Assembly: GCF_001482305.1 (NCBI RefSeq)
Contig: NZ_LOHP01000053.1
Span: 30,115 to 94,114 of the forward strand
Length of the DNA: 64,000 nucleotides
Direction of reading: 5' to 3'
Source: Leucobacter sp. G161
GTDB taxonomy: Bacteria > Actinomycetota > Actinomycetes > Actinomycetales > Microbacteriaceae
Shown here piece by piece: positions 27,674-34,715 of this stretch; position 1 is the stretch's first letter; every line of letters begins with the position of its first letter. A program made the translations under genes and the position numbers. Below the pieces are notes generated by a model that was given only the letters and a program-made list of their open reading frames with translations, made no database searches and was not told where the DNA came from.

Positions 27674-29563
27674 TTACAGTGGCAGCGTTGCGCGAACTGA
27701 GAACCCGCCGTCTGCGGTGGGGCCGGCGGCAATGGTGCCGCCCAGCACCGCAACGCGTTCGCTGAGCCCAGAGAGCCCGCTCCCCGAACCAGCTGCCCCA
27801 CCCATGGGGAGGCTCGGCGGCCCGTTCGTGACGGCGACCGTGATCTCGGCGTCGGTCACCGCAATGGTGACGTCGATATCAGCGCCGGGGGAATGCCGCA
27901 TCGCGTTGCTGAGCGCTTCCTGCGCGATGCGGTAGGTGGTGAGCGCGGTGGCGGCGGGAACCCGCGCGGTTGCGTCCCCGTCAGCGCAGCCGTCTGCCCG
28001 ATACGCGATGGTTGCTCCGGACTGCCGGCTTGTCTCAATGAGTGCGGGCAGGTCGGCAAGTGTTGGCTGCGGTACGAGCGGCGCGGTTCCCTCGGGCGCA
28101 CGCAGCGTGGCGAGCAGGCTTCGCATCTCGGTGAGTGCCTGACGTGAGGATTGCGCAATGGCCGCGAATTCGGCCTCCGCGGCCTCGTCGAGTCCGGGGA
28201 TACGGTATTTCGCGGTGTTGGCCTGAATGCTGACGACGGACATGCTGTGGGCGACGACGTCGTGCAGTTCGCGTGCAACGAGGTTTCGCGCGGCGAGCTC
28301 GCGCTGCTTGGCGTCAAGCTCGGCGTTCGCGCGACGTTCCTCGACGAGCGCCCCGCGGTCGGCAGCGAACGCCCGGATGACAATCCCGAGAAGTACAATG
28401 CCGAGCGAGATTGAGGCGCTGACGACAATGTTGGTGACGGCGCCAGATGTGAACCCGGATCCGGCTGGCACCGTTGCAATCACGGCGAGCTGGGGGAGCA
28501 GCCATGCGGTGATCGCCCACGGCCAACGGTGGCGAAGCGCGACGATGAGCGCGATCCCGGACTGCACAATGAGCATGCTGACCGGCCACGGCCACGGAAC
28601 CGCGGGATGGATTGCGGCGACGAGCGCGGTGACTGCCGGAATGACCGCGGCCACAGCAATTGCAATCGCTGGGAGTCGAATCGCGAGGAGGAGCGCCGCT
28701 GCCTGCCCGATGACGAGCACCATCGCGATAGCGACGTGCACCGAGTAGATACTCGAGAGCACCGGCCAGCCGACGGCGACCAGGATCGCGGCTGAGTAGC
28801 CCGCGGTAATCCACGCCCATCCCTCTGCCGAGCTGATTCGGCGAGCCAATGGGCGCTGCCACTCTCGCTCCGTCGGAGAAGCAGACGCCGAGCAGAGCGC
28901 GGCGCGGGTGACGGTTGCGTCGAGCAGTGCGAGGCCGCGCACGATCGGTGGCGTCAGCGCGCAGGCGGCGATGCCGAAGACCGTGTACACGGTCGCCTCA
29001 GCTGCGAAGGAATTCGCGACCTCGGGGGAGATGGCGCCCTCCGAGATGGCGATGAGAAAGTTTGCCGGGAACGTGTTGCCCTCGCGAGGGAGGAAGAATC
29101 CCCAAAAGGCCCAGGTGATGCCGCCGAGTGCCGCTGACACCCACGTGATGGTGACCACGAACGTGAAGAGACGCAGCGGGAAGCTGACGAAGGTCTCGAA
29201 GACGAGGTCGAGCCAGCGGCGGGGGTCACGCAAGAGCCGAAGGAGTCCGGCCATTCCCGCGCCACGTTCGAGATACTGCGGGGCGGTCACTCCGCCGCCC
29301 CACCAGTGGAGTCGGTTCCGGGAGAGTTCGGCGAAGAACGACGCGCAGAGCAGTGTCACCGGAAGCAGGAGTACGCCCACCCAAATGATCGCGGTGGTGA
29401 CAGACGTCACGAAGAGGGTGAGGAGGAGTGAGAACGACAGCACCGAGATGGGAAAGCCCGGGAGGATGTAGCCGAGGTCTCGCCCGATCATCGTGAGCGA
29501 GTAGAGCCCGCGCCTGGGCGGGGCCGCGGAGGCCCGCTGATCCGCCTGGAGGTGGTTGTCCAT
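27674..29563 (-). CDS. Sensor histidine kinase (NarL/LiaS-type) with multi-helix sensor domain
   Basis: This 629-residue membrane kinase has two hydrophobic blocks: about residues 25-70 plus 115-215 (an actinobacterial putative-sensor domain), and helices at about 250-385. The HisKA_3 dimerisation domain follows with phospho-His near 433 in VARELHDVVAHSMSVVSIQA. The C-terminal ATPase has ALSNAMRHSPGADIDV and GSGLSGLSERVAVLGG. It is divergent from its likely partner response regulator, 175 bases away. The stimulus is unknown; cell-envelope stress is common for this architecture. The 224-base gap on its downstream side contains no gene I can support. Confidence 0.9.
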   Translation of the reverse strand: MDNHLQADQRASAAPPRRGLYSLTMIGRDLGYILPGFPISVLSFSLLLTLFVTSVTTAIIWVGVLLLPVTLLCASFFAELSRNRLHWWGGGVTAPQYLERGAGMAGLLRLLRDPRRWLDLVFETFVSFPLRLFTFVVTITWVSAALGGITWAFWGFFLPREGNTFPANFLIAISEGAISPEVANSFAAEATVYTVFGIAACALTPPIVRGLALLDATVTRAALCSASASPTEREWQRPLARRISSAEGWAWITAGYSAAILVAVGWPVLSSIYSVHVAIAMVLVIGQAAALLLAIRLPAIAIAVAAVIPAVTALVAAIHPAVPWPWPVSMLIVQSGIALIVALRHRWPWAITAWLLPQLAVIATVPAGSGFTSGAVTNIVVSASISLGIVLLGIVIRAFAADRGALVEERRANAELDAKQRELAARNLVARELHDVVAHSMSVVSIQANTAKYRIPGLDEAAEAEFAAIAQSSRQALTEMRSLLATLRAPEGTAPLVPQPTLADLPALIETSRQSGATIAYRADGCADGDATARVPAATALTTYRIAQEALSNAMRHSPGADIDVTIAVTDAEITVAVTNGPPSLPMGGAAGSGSGLSGLSERVAVLGGTIAAGPTADGGFSVRATLPL

Positions 29564-29738
29564 GGTGAAAGTGTTCCCTATCTGTCGGCCTTCGCCTCAC
29601 TGTAGAGATTGGGTGGCGGGCAGAGCATCCCCCAGCGGAGTGATCCCCAGGGTACTCCTGGTCCCTCGCTGGAGTGAAGCTGAGGTGCATCGGCTGTTCC
29701 CGCGAGCCACTTCGAGCCCTGGCGCCTATGATCGACGG

Positions 29739-30422
29739 ATGAGCACCTCCACGCCCGAACCCCAGCCCATCCGCGTCGCCATCGTCGACGATCAGGAGAT
29801 GGTGCGCCAGGGTTTCGGCGCACTGCTGGGCGCCCAGCCCGACATTACCGTCGTGGGTGACGCGGCCGACGGTGACGCCGCGGTGGAGCTGGTGCGCCGC
29901 ACGCGCCCGCACGTGCTCCTCATGGACATTCGCATGCCCCGCATGAACGGCCTCGACGCGACGCGTGCCGTGCTCGCGCGCCCCGGCGACGACAACCCGC
30001 GGGTGATCATGCTCACGACATTCGACGCCGACGAGTACGTGTTCGCCGCCCTCCGGGCCGGCGCGAGCGGGTTTCTGCTCAAGGACGCAAGCGCGGAGGA
30101 TCTTGTGCAGGCGGTGCGGATCGTTGCTGGCGGCGAGGCCCTGCTCGCGCCGTCGGTGACGCGGCGGCTCATCGCCGACTACGCCGCCCGGCCTGAGCCG
30201 AAGCAGCGGGCGACGCTGTCGCAGCTCACCGAACGTGAACTCGAGGTGATGCGGCTCGTGGCGTCCGGGCAGACGAACGCGGAGCTCGCGGCCGCGCTGT
30301 TTCTCTCGGAGCAGACGGTGAAGACGCACGTGTCGCGGATCCTCTCGAAGCTCGGGCTGCGCGACCGGACGCAGATCGTCGTCGCTGCCTACGAGTCGGG
30401 CCTCGTGAGTGTCGCCGACTAG
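29739..30422 (+). CDS. LuxR/NarL-family response regulator
   Basis: This 227-residue regulator has a receiver domain (acidic residues VDDQE near 17-20, phospho-Asp63 in LLMDIRMPRMNG, and Lys in GFLLKDAS). The C-terminal GerE-type helix-turn-helix reads LTERELEVMRLVASGQTNAELA ... SEQTVKTHVSRILSKLGLRD. It most likely takes phosphate from the divergent histidine kinase. The start is the ATG of MSTSTPEPQPIRVAIV; an open extension upstream reads through the shared promoter region and is not homologous. Targets unknown. Confidence 0.92.
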   Translation: MSTSTPEPQPIRVAIVDDQEMVRQGFGALLGAQPDITVVGDAADGDAAVELVRRTRPHVLLMDIRMPRMNGLDATRAVLARPGDDNPRVIMLTTFDADEYVFAALRAGASGFLLKDASAEDLVQAVRIVAGGEALLAPSVTRRLIADYAARPEPKQRATLSQLTERELEVMRLVASGQTNAELAAALFLSEQTVKTHVSRILSKLGLRDRTQIVVAAYESGLVSVAD

Positions 30423-30539
30423 CGGCGCTGACTAACGACGCAGACGTGGGGCGCTCGGGCGTTCAGCTGCCCAGACGCTCGTGCACCGCGGCACGAGCCA
30501 GCCTCGCCTGCGTGTACCACGTTCGCCGGCAGCCAAAAC

Positions 30540-30562
30540 AGTAGTTGCCTGAGGCAACTACT
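30540..30562. promoter_or_regulatory. Perfect palindrome upstream of the MarR gene (candidate operator)
   Basis: AGTAGTTGCC-TGA-GGCAACTACT is a perfect 10-3-10 inverted repeat ending 14 bases before the MarR-type start codon. The position and symmetry fit autoregulation by a MarR dimer. Confidence 0.75.
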
Positions 30563-30576
30563 GGTAGCCTTGAAGC

Positions 30577-31032
30577 ATGAACGAACGCCCACGCGAAGAA
30601 GCGGTGCACGAGCTGCTTGCCGCGGTGATCGGCCTGGTCCGAGACTGGAACGCGGTCTCCACGCAGGGCAGCGTCGCGCGCGCAGTCGGCGTCGAGATCC
30701 CCGCTGGTGACGTGCGTGCGCTCTACACGATGGGGCTGCTCGGCGGATCCATCCGCCCCGCCGCTCTCGCTGACGAGCTCGCGCAGAGCCGGCCGACCAC
30801 GAGCAAGCTCATCGCGCGGCTCGAAGCCGCAGGCCTCGTCGAACGAGCGCGCGGCGAAGGGGATCAGCGCGCCATCGAGATCGCCTTCACCGAGCAGGGA
30901 CGCGACGCCTACGAGCGCCTCGCCGCTGCGGGGACGCAGCTGGTCGAACGGGCGATGGCACATCAAACGACCGCGGAGATCGACGTGATCACTGCGGCAT
31001 CCAGGAGGCTCACGGGGGAGTTTCGCGACTAA
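30577..31032 (+). CDS. MarR family transcriptional regulator
   Basis: This 151-residue winged-helix protein has the recognition region IRPAALADELAQSRPTTSKLIARLEAAGLVERA, followed by a wing (GEGDQRAIEIAFTEQG) and C-terminal dimerisation helices. A perfect palindrome overlaps its promoter region, and a short-chain dehydrogenase gene follows 92 bases downstream on the same strand. A self-repressing unit controlling the dehydrogenase is the simplest reading. Ligand unknown. Confidence 0.85.
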   Translation: MNERPREEAVHELLAAVIGLVRDWNAVSTQGSVARAVGVEIPAGDVRALYTMGLLGGSIRPAALADELAQSRPTTSKLIARLEAAGLVERARGEGDQRAIEIAFTEQGRDAYERLAAAGTQLVERAMAHQTTAEIDVITAASRRLTGEFRD

Positions 31033-31081
31033 ACGCGGGTGGATCGTTACCACCTGGGGACGCCCCACACGGGGAAGTACC

Positions 31082-31104
31082 ACTGCGCGCTCAGCGCGCG
31101 CAGT
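31082..31104 (+). other. Hairpin between the MarR and SDR genes
   Basis: ACTGCGCGC and GCGCGCAGT pair with a five-base loop, 20 bases before the SDR start and followed by the ribosome site GAAGGAG. It could be a weak terminator of the MarR message or part of the SDR leader. Confidence 0.4.
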
Positions 31105-31124
31105 ACAGCAGAAGGAGAAACACT

Positions 31125-31919
31125 ATGACTCGCACATACGTTGTCACCGGCTCGGCCTCGGGCATCGGAGCCGCCACCGCGCAGACGCTTCGCGACCGCG
31201 GCGACCGCGTCATCGGCATTGACCTGGCAGGCGCCGAGGTTGAGGCAGACCTGTCCACCAATGCGGGCCGCCTCGACGCAGCGAAGCGCGCCACAGACCT
31301 CGCCGGCGGCGTGATCGACGGCGTCATCGCCTGCGCCGGCATCTCGGCACCGATCGCCAAGACCATCTCGATCAACTACTTCGGTGTCACGGAACTGCTC
31401 GAGGCGCTGCAGCCCGCGCTCGCCGCATCAGACGCCCCGCGCGCGGCGGTGGTCTCTTCGATGGCCTCGCTGCAGCCGAACTCGAAGGAGATGGTGGAAG
31501 CGGCGCTCTCAGGTGACGAGGCGAAGACGCTCGCAATCGCCGAGTCGATTGTTGCGCAGGGGCCCGAGGCCGGCTATGCCGTGTATCCCTCGTCGAAGCG
31601 TGCGATTGCGCGCTGGGTACGCCGCGAATCGATCACCCCGGCCTGGGCCGGTGCAGGCATCGCCCTGAATGCGGTGGCGCCCGGAACCGTCGTCACCCCG
31701 ATGACGGCCGAGCTCCTCGCAACTGAAGAGGGTCGCGCGATGGTCGACTCGGCAGTGCCGATGCCATTGAACTCGCACCAGCCCGCGCAGTCGATCGCCG
31801 ATGTGCTCATCTGGCTCACCGACGCGCAGAACACGCACATGGCGGGCCAGGTCATCTACTGTGACGGCGGCGCGGACGCGACGCTGCGCGGCGACGACAT
31901 CTGGTCGTGGAACGACTAA
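31125..31919 (+). CDS. Short-chain dehydrogenase/reductase, hydroxysteroid-dehydrogenase-like
   Basis: This 264-residue Rossmann-fold oxidoreductase has the cofactor motif VTGSASGIG (TGxxxGxG), Asp after beta-2 (VIGIDLAG) suggesting NAD preference, and CAG in place of NNAG. The active-site Ser is in AVVSSMASL and the catalytic pair is in YPSSK (Tyr-x-x-x-Lys). The pattern resembles 3-alpha-hydroxysteroid dehydrogenases, but the real substrate is unknown. A strong AAGGAG site precedes it. It probably shares regulation with the upstream MarR gene. Confidence 0.87.
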   Translation: MTRTYVVTGSASGIGAATAQTLRDRGDRVIGIDLAGAEVEADLSTNAGRLDAAKRATDLAGGVIDGVIACAGISAPIAKTISINYFGVTELLEALQPALAASDAPRAAVVSSMASLQPNSKEMVEAALSGDEAKTLAIAESIVAQGPEAGYAVYPSSKRAIARWVRRESITPAWAGAGIALNAVAPGTVVTPMTAELLATEEGRAMVDSAVPMPLNSHQPAQSIADVLIWLTDAQNTHMAGQVIYCDGGADATLRGDDIWSWND

Positions 31920-31960
31920 ACGTCGCTGTGGCACCCGAAGCGGAAATAGTTTCGGGGCCC

Positions 31961-31993
31961 GGGGCGTTTCATCGAAGCGGAATGGAACGCCCC
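31961..31993 (+). terminator. Possible terminator after the SDR gene
   Basis: GGGGCGTTTCAT and ATGGAACGCCCC pair along 12 bases with one G-T wobble and a nine-base loop, 41 bases past the SDR stop and 23 bases before the next gene. No T-run. Confidence 0.4.
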
Positions 31994-32016
31994 CGAAGAA
32001 GTGATGAGGTCAGGCG

Positions 32017-32487
32017 ATGACACCAGCAGACGTGAACGAACAAGTGCCGCGGGCGGCGTCCGACGCCGCCTCTCGCGGTTTGGCGGTCGAGTTCGTGCAG
32101 CGCGATGGCTCCGGCCGCCCGACGTCCGGCGAGTTCGGCGGGGCGACGGTCGCGAAGACCGTCGTGGTGCAGCGCGGCGACTCGTTCGTGTTCGTGCTCA
32201 CCCCGCTCGACGCCCAGTTCAGCTGGGCGAAGCTCCGCTCGCACCTCGGCGTCAACCGTCTCTCGCTGCCCGACGCCGACGCGGCGTTTGCGGCCACGGG
32301 CTACGAGCGCGGCACGATCACCCCTCTCGGTGCTTCGACAGCCTGGCCTGTCATCCTCGACAGGAGCCTTGCCGGCGAGGAGATCCTCGTCGGCGCGGGT
32401 CAGCACGGGATCGGGGCACGCGTGCGTGCCGATGACCTCGCGCGGGCCTACGGGGCAGAGGTCGCCCAGTTGACTGACGTGGTCTGA
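32017..32487 (+). CDS. YbaK/EbsC-type aminoacyl-tRNA deacylase
   Basis: This 156-residue single-domain protein belongs to the YbaK/prolyl-tRNA-editing superfamily. It has TVVVQRGDSFVFVLTPLDAQFSWAKLRSHLG, whose position corresponds to the conserved Lys-containing strand, then GYERGTITPLGAS, VILDRSL and the GAGQHGIGARV loop of the fold. Members hydrolyse mischarged tRNAs such as Ala- or Cys-tRNA-Pro. Specificity cannot be read from sequence. It is followed 29 bases later by a Rossmann protein and may be co-transcribed with it. Confidence 0.82.
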   Translation: MTPADVNEQVPRAASDAASRGLAVEFVQRDGSGRPTSGEFGGATVAKTVVVQRGDSFVFVLTPLDAQFSWAKLRSHLGVNRLSLPDADAAFAATGYERGTITPLGASTAWPVILDRSLAGEEILVGAGQHGIGARVRADDLARAYGAEVAQLTDVV

Positions 32488-32516
32488 TCCAGCCCACCCA
32501 CCGCACGGAGGACACA

Positions 32517-33188
32517 GTGACGAATCCCCAAGATCCCCGCACCATCGCGATCATCGGCGGCCACGGGCAGATCGCGCTGCGCACGACGGCGCTACTCACG
32601 CGGGCGGGCCACCGTGTGCTCGGTGTGATCCGCAATCCTGACCACGCGAGCGCCGTCGAGCGGGCTGGCGGCGAAGCGGTACTCGTCGACATTGAACATG
32701 CGAAAGCTGAGGAGCTGGCCGCAGCAATTGGCGGGGCTGACACCCTGCTCTTCGCGGCGGGCGCTGGCCCCGGCTCCGGCCCCGCACGCAAGGAGAGCGT
32801 CGACCACCAGGGCGCGCTCACCACGATGGCCGCCGCGGCCCAGCTCGGGGCGCGGCTCGTGCAGATCTCGTACATCGGTGTGGCGAACACGCCACCGGAA
32901 AGCGTCGGCCCCGACTTTCTCGCGTACCAGCGCGCGAAGTACGCTGCTGATCTTGCACTCGAAGCGAGCGGCCTCGACTGGACGATCGTGCGCCCGGGCA
33001 CGCTCACGAATGAGCAGGGCACGGCGCGCGTCGCTGTCGGGGTGCTCGAACGCGGCCCGGTGAGCCGTGACAACGTCGCGCAGGTGCTTGCCGAGGTGGT
33101 GGCACGGGCCGACCTCGCGGGTGTCGCGTTCGATCTGCTTGACGGCGATACGCCGGTGCGCGACGCCGTCGCAATGCTCGCGGTGTAG
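32517..33188 (+). CDS. NAD(P)H-binding Rossmann protein, YwnB-like atypical SDR
   Basis: This 223-residue protein starts with the dinucleotide motif IAIIGGHGQIALRTTALL, has VRNP/IRNPDH after beta-2, LLFAAGAGPGSG where SDRs bind the ribose, and YIGV/YQRAKYAADLALEASGLDWTIVRPGTLT. This is the atypical SDR (SDR_a5/NAD(P)-binding) pattern. It lacks the classical YxxxK pair except for YQRAK. The GTG start has GGAGG eight bases upstream. Function unknown; perhaps a redox sensor or reductase. Confidence 0.8.
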   Translation: MTNPQDPRTIAIIGGHGQIALRTTALLTRAGHRVLGVIRNPDHASAVERAGGEAVLVDIEHAKAEELAAAIGGADTLLFAAGAGPGSGPARKESVDHQGALTTMAAAAQLGARLVQISYIGVANTPPESVGPDFLAYQRAKYAADLALEASGLDWTIVRPGTLTNEQGTARVAVGVLERGPVSRDNVAQVLAEVVARADLAGVAFDLLDGDTPVRDAVAMLAV

Positions 33189-33233
33189 CCGGGGCTGCGG
33201 ATCGTGTAATATTAGAGGCTGTACTTCGGCGAG

Positions 33234-33356
33234 GGGTGCGCAAGCACCCGTTATCGACGCGGAACGACCTGCCTTTTGGGGCATCGCTGCGTCGCACGTT
33301 TTGAGTGCGAGACACCACGCCGGTGGAGAAATCCACCCGACACGGGGCGAGAGCCC
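33234..33356 (+). ncRNA. Structured 5' leader of the L25 gene
   Basis: Between the previous gene and rplY lies about 180 bases with no gene but several hairpins in one orientation. They are GGGTGC-GCAA-GCACCC (33234-33249), TCGCAC-N7-GTGCGA (33292-33310), GGTGGA-GAAA-TCCACC (33322-33337) and GGGC-GAGA-GCCC (33345-33356), the last just before the AAGGAGAA ribosome site. Three loops are GNRA tetraloops. CGACGC (33255-33260) can also pair with GCGTCG (33289-33294), which overlaps the second hairpin, so two alternative folds are possible. A likely promoter element TAATAT lies about 25 bases upstream of the first hairpin. Confidence 0.55.
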
Positions 33357-33371
33357 GCAAGGAGAATCATT

Positions 33372-33962
33372 ATGAGCGTTGAGAACAAGCTTGATGCAAC
33401 CGTCCGCGAGAACTTCGGTAAGGGCGCTGCGCGCAAGCTCCGTGCTGTCGGCCAGACCCCTGCAGTGGTCTACGGTCACGGCACCGACCCGAAGCACGTC
33501 ACCGTCGAGACTCACCCGCTGAGCCTGATTGTGCGCTACGCGAACCCGCTCGTCGAGATCACGCTCGATGGCAAGCAGGAGCTCGTGCTCGTCAAGGACG
33601 TGCAGAAGGATCCGGTACGCCAGATCATCGAGCACGTCGACATGCTCATCGTGAAGAAGGGCGAAAAGGTCGAGGTCGAGGTCCCGATCCACGTGACCGG
33701 CGAGTCGTTCTCGGGCACCACCGCGATCCAGGAGCTCAACACGCTCCGCCTGCTCGTTCCCGCGACCGCGATTCCCGAGTCGGTTGAGGTCAGCGTTGAG
33801 GGCGCCGTTGAGGGCACCCAGTTCGTCGCTGGCGATCTCGTGCTCCCCAAGGGTGCAGAACTCATCGATGAGGACACCCACATGGTCGTTCAGGTCGTCG
33901 TGCCGCGCGGCAGCGCAGCTGACGAAGAGGCCGCAGAGGGCGAAACTCCTGCTGCTGAGTAA
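33372..33962 (+). CDS. rplY: 50S ribosomal protein L25/general stress protein Ctc
   Basis: This 196-residue CTC-type L25 has an N-terminal 5S-rRNA-binding domain (residues 1-90: TVRENFGKGAARKLRAVGQTPAVVYG) and the second beta-rich domain (about 95-180: VEVEVPIHVTGES, LVLPKGAELIDEDTHMVVQVV). An acidic Glu/Ala-rich tail ends the protein. The start is the ATG after AAGGAGAA; an open extension of 32 codons upstream is the structured leader. A very strong terminator follows, so it is monocistronic. Confidence 0.95.
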   Translation: MSVENKLDATVRENFGKGAARKLRAVGQTPAVVYGHGTDPKHVTVETHPLSLIVRYANPLVEITLDGKQELVLVKDVQKDPVRQIIEHVDMLIVKKGEKVEVEVPIHVTGESFSGTTAIQELNTLRLLVPATAIPESVEVSVEGAVEGTQFVAGDLVLPKGAELIDEDTHMVVQVVVPRGSAADEEAAEGETPAAE

Positions 33963-33975
33963 CCAGTAACGGTTG

Positions 33976-34014
33976 AAGAAACCCGCCGGGCGGCCACCGC
34001 CCGGCGGGTTTCTT
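33976..34014 (+). terminator. Strong intrinsic terminator after rplY
   Basis: AAGAAACCCGCCGGGCGG and CCGCCCGGCGGGTTTCTT form a perfect 18-base stem with a three-base loop, ending in TTTCTTT, 13 bases past the rplY stop. Confidence 0.92.
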
Positions 34015-34091
34015 TGCGTGTAACGAGAGGGCGAGTTCCGCCGAGAGCTATTTCGGTGCGTGAACTCGACAATCACCCCTAGGCTTAAGGG

Positions 34092-34715
34092 GTGTTTTGG
34101 CGGCGAACGAAGAAGGACGAAGAGACCGTGGCGAGTGATAACTGGCTGGTCGTGGGACTCGGCAACCCAGGCCCGAAGTATGAGGCAACCAGGCACAACG
34201 TCGGGCAGATGGCGCTTGACGTGCTGGCGACCCGAATGAGTGCGAAGTTTTCGCCCCACAAAACGAACTCCCGTGTCGCCGAGGGGCGGCCTGTTCCGGG
34301 CGGCCCGAAACTGATTCTCGCGAAGTCAAACGGCTTCATGAACACCTCGGGCGGGCCAGTGTCGGCGCTCGCGAAGTACTTCGGGGTCGACCCTGAGCGG
34401 GTCATCGTGCTGCACGACGAGCTTGACCTGCCCTTTGACTCGCTCAAGCTCAAGCAGGGCGGCGGCCACGGCGGCCACAACGGCCTGCGCGACATCGCGA
34501 AGGCGCTCGGCACCCCCGAGTTTCTGCGCGTGCGGATCGGGATCGGGCGGCCGCCGGGCCAGCAAGACCCCGCAGATTTCGTGCTGAAGCCGTTCGCCTC
34601 GGGTGAGCGTGAGACGCTCGCGGTGCTCCTCGAGGACGCGGCCGATGCGAGCGAGATGCTCGTGACCGACGGTCTCACAGCAACCCAGCAGCGCTTCCAC
34701 GGGGGAGCCCGGTGA
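34092..34715 (+). CDS. pth: Peptidyl-tRNA hydrolase
   Basis: This enzyme releases peptidyl groups from tRNAs dropped by the ribosome. Motifs seen are WLVVGLGNPGPKYEATRHNVG with catalytic His35, KSNGFMNTSGG, LHDELDLPF and GGHGGHNGLRDI. The 207-residue form starts at a GTG with TAGGCT seven bases upstream, which would fit a leaderless message. A second GTG at 34128 with GAAGGA upstream would give a 195-residue protein starting VASDNWLVV, closer to the usual length. I keep the longer form without strong preference. The stop overlaps the mfd start. Confidence 0.92.
   Translation: MFWRRTKKDEETVASDNWLVVGLGNPGPKYEATRHNVGQMALDVLATRMSAKFSPHKTNSRVAEGRPVPGGPKLILAKSNGFMNTSGGPVSALAKYFGVDPERVIVLHDELDLPFDSLKLKQGGGHGGHNGLRDIAKALGTPEFLRVRIGIGRPPGQQDPADFVLKPFASGERETLAVLLEDAADASEMLVTDGLTATQQRFHGGAR

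Noticed and set aside
32592..34259. Minus-strand open frame of 555 codons spanning three plus-strand genes
   Set aside because: It runs antisense through the Rossmann protein, the L25 leader, rplY and the start of pth, ignoring a strong terminator; no protein motif.
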